Below are positions 61,254 through 64,000 of a DNA stretch of 64,000 bases, piece by piece (position 1 is the first letter of the stretch; each line of letters opens with the position of its first letter). The stretch lies in assembly GCF_900166985.1 (NCBI RefSeq), contig NZ_FUZK01000002.1:1-64000 (forward strand), read 5' to 3'. The notes beneath the pieces are model-generated. The model was not told where the DNA came from and did no database searches. It was given only the letters and a program-made list of their open reading frames with translations. This DNA is from Acholeplasma oculi (GTDB lineage: Bacteria; Bacillota_I; Bacilli_A; Acholeplasmatales; Acholeplasmataceae). Both the position numbers and the translations under genes were made by a program.

Positions 61254-62456
61254 TTAAATGTTTTTGAAAAAATTTCTTGTTTCTAGTATTGCATCAATTA
61301 AGATGTTGCAATCCTCTATTGAGTTATAACAACTAAATGATGCACGGTTTGTTGCATCTTGATTTAAATACTTCATTGTTAATTGATTACAATGATGTCC
61401 TGCCCTAACAGCAACTTCATATTGGTCTAAGAAGCTTGCTGTATCATGTGGATGAACACCTTCAATATTAAATGTAAGTAAAGTGCTATTTTCAGCTTGA
61501 TTATAAATTTCAATAAATGGTTCATTTTTAAGTTTATCTAAACAATAGTTTCTTAAATAAAGTGCATGTTGATATAACTTCTTTTGTCCCACTTTTTCAA
61601 TAAATTTGATGGCTTCACTTAAACCAATCACTTCAGCAATCGGTGGTGTTCCAGATTCAAATTTATACGGAGGTGCTTTAAATGTGGATTTAGGTAAAAT
61701 TACTTTATCCACCATTTCACCACCAAATTCTGCAGGTTTAATAAGTTCAAGTAGTTTATATTTTCCATATAAAACACCTACTCCATTTGGCCCATACATT
61801 TTATGCCCGCTAAAAGCAACAAAATCTACATCTAAATTTGCTACATTAAGCTTTTTATATGCAATACTTTGTGCAGCATCTAAAACGACATAAGCACCTA
61901 CTTTATGCGAGAGTTCAATCATCTTTTCTATAGGTGTTATATACCCCATAACATTGGATATATGATGGGTAATGACTAATCTTGTTCGACTGGACAATAC
62001 TTTTTTGAAGTTGGGAATTGTAATTTTTCCATCTTCTGGTGTAATCCATTTAACAATTAAACCTTGTTCAGTTGCAAGTTCTAACCATGGTAGTAAATTG
62101 GAATGATGTTCTAAACCAGATAAAACAATCTCATCACCTTTTTGAAGTAAATCTTTTAAACCTCTAGCAAGCATATTTAATGCATGTGTTGTTGATTTTG
62201 TAAAGATAACTTCTTCTAGATTTGAACCGATAAATCTAGCAACATCCGTTCTTCCTTTTTCATATAAATCTGTTGCTTCCTGAGCTAAGCTATATACACC
62301 TCTATGGACATTTGTACCATTATAAGATAAATAATCAGTCATAGCCTTAACAACATTTTTATGTTTTAACGATGAAGCTGCAGAATCAAAAAACCTAAGA
62401 TTAGGATACTTCTTATATACTAAAAATTGTTTTCTAATTGCTTCAACGTTTATCAT
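61254..62456 (-). CDS. sufS: Cysteine desulfurase SufS
   Basis: PLP enzyme releasing sulfur from cysteine. FFDSAASSLKHKNVV at the N-terminus, the PLP Lys in VDFVAFSGHKMYGPNGVGVL near residue 218, and the catalytic Cys in VAVRAGHHCNQLTMKYL near residue 355, all as in class II (SufS) desulfurases. Length 400 aa. It lies two bases after sufD. Confidence 0.96.
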   Translation of the reverse strand: MINVEAIRKQFLVYKKYPNLRFFDSAASSLKHKNVVKAMTDYLSYNGTNVHRGVYSLAQEATDLYEKGRTDVARFIGSNLEEVIFTKSTTHALNMLARGLKDLLQKGDEIVLSGLEHHSNLLPWLELATEQGLIVKWITPEDGKITIPNFKKVLSSRTRLVITHHISNVMGYITPIEKMIELSHKVGAYVVLDAAQSIAYKKLNVANLDVDFVAFSGHKMYGPNGVGVLYGKYKLLELIKPAEFGGEMVDKVILPKSTFKAPPYKFESGTPPIAEVIGLSEAIKFIEKVGQKKLYQHALYLRNYCLDKLKNEPFIEIYNQAENSTLLTFNIEGVHPHDTASFLDQYEVAVRAGHHCNQLTMKYLNQDATNRASFSCYNSIEDCNILIDAILETRNFFKNI

Positions 62457-62458
62457 GT

Positions 62459-63337
62459 TTATATTCTCTCGTTTACTAGTTTAATAACATTTTCTTTAAT
62501 TAACTCATCATCAATTTCATCAATAACAGGTCTTAAATATCCGTTAATAACGAGTCTTTGTGCCTCATCTAGTGATAAACCACGACTCATTAAATAATAT
62601 AATACATCCTCTTCAATTTTACCAACAGTTGCCGCATGACCTGCTTTAACATCAAATTCATCAATAATCAATATTGGATTGACATCAATTTGTGCTAAAT
62701 CATTGGTAATAACACCTTTGAGTGTTTGGAAAGCACTAGAGCCTTTCATACCTGCCTCAATTTGACCTACACCATTGATTTTAACGATTCCATTGGAACC
62801 TGCAATCCCGATATTTGTCATTTCAGCGCTTGTATTTTTAGCATAATGCGTCATATGAACATCTAAACTTTGTTGATGATCTTTTGAAGATACAGCAATT
62901 GTTCTTACCCTTAGGGATGCACCTTGACCATTTAAATCTAAAAAGAGTTTAGCATTTAAATCATCATTAATAAAGCCACCGATAAATTCCATTTCTGAAT
63001 CATTTAAACTGGATGATTTAAAATCCAGTGTAGATGATTTAGATTTTATCTCAGTAATTAGTAGAAACTTAACATGACTACCTGTTTTATTTTCAAGTGA
63101 TACTTGATAATTTGCAGGTGATTCTAAGCTATCTATGATTTCAAGGATAACCTTAGCTTCAGAAAAATTATCAAATACGATATGGAGTGATTCCACACGT
63201 TCGTTATGTACTTTAATTGTTAAAGTATCTTCTAATTTTGTGTTTTTAGTAATCGTTAATGTGTCACCACTGATGGTGACACCATTTGGTAATGGTTGAT
63301 GGATTTCTTTATTTTTGGAGAAATGGATCATGCTCAT
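62459..63337 (-). CDS. sufD: Fe-S cluster assembly protein SufD (short form)
   Basis: Partner of SufB in the SufBCD scaffold. The C-terminal two thirds are typical: FQTLKGVITNDLAQIDVNPI, IDEFDVKAGHAATVGKIEED with the conserved His, and [20 protein letters not shown]. At 292 aa it lacks much of the N-terminal helical domain of the ~430-aa Bacillus form. ATG overlaps the sufC stop (ATGA), so the two are coupled. Confidence 0.92.
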   Translation of the reverse strand: MSMIHFSKNKEIHQPLPNGVTISGDTLTITKNTKLEDTLTIKVHNERVESLHIVFDNFSEAKVILEIIDSLESPANYQVSLENKTGSHVKFLLITEIKSKSSTLDFKSSSLNDSEMEFIGGFINDDLNAKLFLDLNGQGASLRVRTIAVSSKDHQQSLDVHMTHYAKNTSAEMTNIGIAGSNGIVKINGVGQIEAGMKGSSAFQTLKGVITNDLAQIDVNPILIIDEFDVKAGHAATVGKIEEDVLYYLMSRGLSLDEAQRLVINGYLRPVIDEIDDELIKENVIKLVNERI

Positions 63338-64000
63338 AAGTTTTCTTTACCAACTTCAAAGTCAATGCCTAATTCTTCTTTAATCCATTCATAACCAGAT
63401 TGATCAATCTTTTCAATCAATTCATGGTTACCTGTTAATACGATTTTTCCATCAATCATGATATGTACGTGTGTTGGTTTAATGTAATCTAATATACGTT
63501 GATAGTGTGTAATTAAAATACATCCAAAATCTTTTGAGATCATTTGATTTACATTTTCACCAACAATTCTTAATGCATCAATATCAAGTCCTGAATCAAT
63601 TTCATCAAGAATAGCAATTTTTGGTTTTAAAGTCTTTAACTGTAAAATCTCATTTCTTTTTCTTTCACCACCAGAAAAACCTTCATTTAAATATCTGTGT
63701 GGTAAGTCTTCACGCATTTTTAAATCTTCTGCATTTTTTTCATATTCCATAATGAACTTAATTAGTGGTACATCTTTACCAGAAACAGCTTTTAATGCAC
63801 TTCTCATAAAATCTGAGTTTGTAACACCAGATACCTCTTGTGGGTATTGCATCGCTAAAAATAGACCTGCTTTGGCACGCTCATCAACTTCAAGTTCTAA
63901 AAGGTTTGATTCATCTAGAAATGCTGTCCCTTCAGTTACTTCATATTTAGGATGTCCCATGAGTGCAGATGCTAATGTAGATTTACCTGTTCCATTAGGT
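63334..64000 (-). CDS. sufC: Fe-S assembly ATPase SufC, N-terminus cut by window end
   Basis: ABC-type ATPase of SufBCD. The frame is open to the window edge and begins in the Walker A loop (PNGTGKSTLASALMG), so about 35 N-terminal residues are missing. Next are FLAMQYPQEVSGVTNSDFMR (Q-loop), the signature NEGFSGGERKRNEILQ, and Walker B KIAILDEIDSGLDIDAL with the switch His in LITHYQRILDYI. SufC proteins are ~250 aa. It is the first suf gene visible; order sufC-D-S-U-B is that of Bacillus. Confidence 0.95.
   Translation of the reverse strand, partial: PNGTGKSTLASALMGHPKYEVTEGTAFLDESNLLELEVDERAKAGLFLAMQYPQEVSGVTNSDFMRSALKAVSGKDVPLIKFIMEYEKNAEDLKMREDLPHRYLNEGFSGGERKRNEILQLKTLKPKIAILDEIDSGLDIDALRIVGENVNQMISKDFGCILITHYQRILDYIKPTHVHIMIDGKIVLTGNHELIEKIDQSGYEWIKEELGIDFEVGKENL

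Overview
The window is AT-rich, Gram-positive-type DNA whose housekeeping gene order is that of the Firmicutes (rpsB-tsf-pyrH-frr-uppS-cdsA-rseP, rpsP-khpA-rimM-trmD-rplS, trmFO-xerC, sufCDSUB). Several features point to a mollicute of the Acholeplasma type rather than a Bacillus or a Mycoplasma. UGA is used as a stop and UGG for Trp (standard code). The ATP synthase position is filled by a nine-gene V-type ATPase. T-boxes, CcpA and Spx are present. No functional peptidoglycan gene is seen in the core regions. The assignment to Acholeplasma, and therefore the absence of a cell wall, is inference from gene content; no search was run.

Layout. 1-216: 5' end of a leftward 16S rRNA gene with tandem promoters behind it. 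0.58-12 kb (leftward): rseP, cdsA, uppS, ilvE, two small membrane proteins, frr, pyrH, tsf, rpsB (with a structured leader), dut, a NUDIX protein, a XerC-type recombinase and trmFO. 12.1-14.9 kb: aquaporin, an ECF transporter S component behind a structured leader, ung and a SipW-type signal peptidase. 14.9-23.3 kb: V-ATPase operon in the order H-C-I-K-F-E-A-B-D. 23.5-32.4 kb: gap, a CYTH protein, spx, pepF, T-box-trpS, a lipid kinase, T-box-tyrS and ccpA. 32.5-42.5 kb: rplS/trmD/rimM/khpA/rpsP, ylbG-like, a pseudouridine synthase, def, a GH20 glycosidase with a TIM-barrel partner, a SpoU methyltransferase, thiI, fRMsr and rpsD. 42.6-48.1 kb: a CotH-like lipoprotein, tpiA, an HPr-like protein, an XRE-cupin regulator, pgk, a ComK homologue and a degenerate squalene/phytoene synthase homologue.

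48.2-59.1 kb is the accessory island and the most interesting part. It is a leftward cluster of a small HTH gene (possibly with a broken start), a short MurE-like protein, an LLH-type holin-like protein, an unknown 204-aa protein, a full-length but catalytically diverged MurE-like protein, a 2083-aa RHS/YD-repeat protein with a variable C-terminal toxin-like tip, and a 121-aa candidate immunity protein. The RHS protein has no signal peptide. A holin-like protein without any peptidoglycan hydrolase, in a probably wall-less cell, suggests a release route by holin alone. The role of two Mur-ligase-like proteins there is unexplained. 59.3-64 kb: sufBUSDC for Fe-S cluster assembly; sufC is cut by the window end.

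Regulation visible in the sequence: CcpA is encoded here, and cre-like sites lie near gap, pgk and pepF and upstream of the RHS-island regulator. The HPr-like protein keeps the regulatory serine but has lost the Arg-Pro of the phosphotransfer site. It therefore looks like a CcpA co-regulator rather than a sugar phosphotransferase component. Ribosomal protein leaders (S2, L19, S4) and two T-boxes account for most of the longer gaps between genes.
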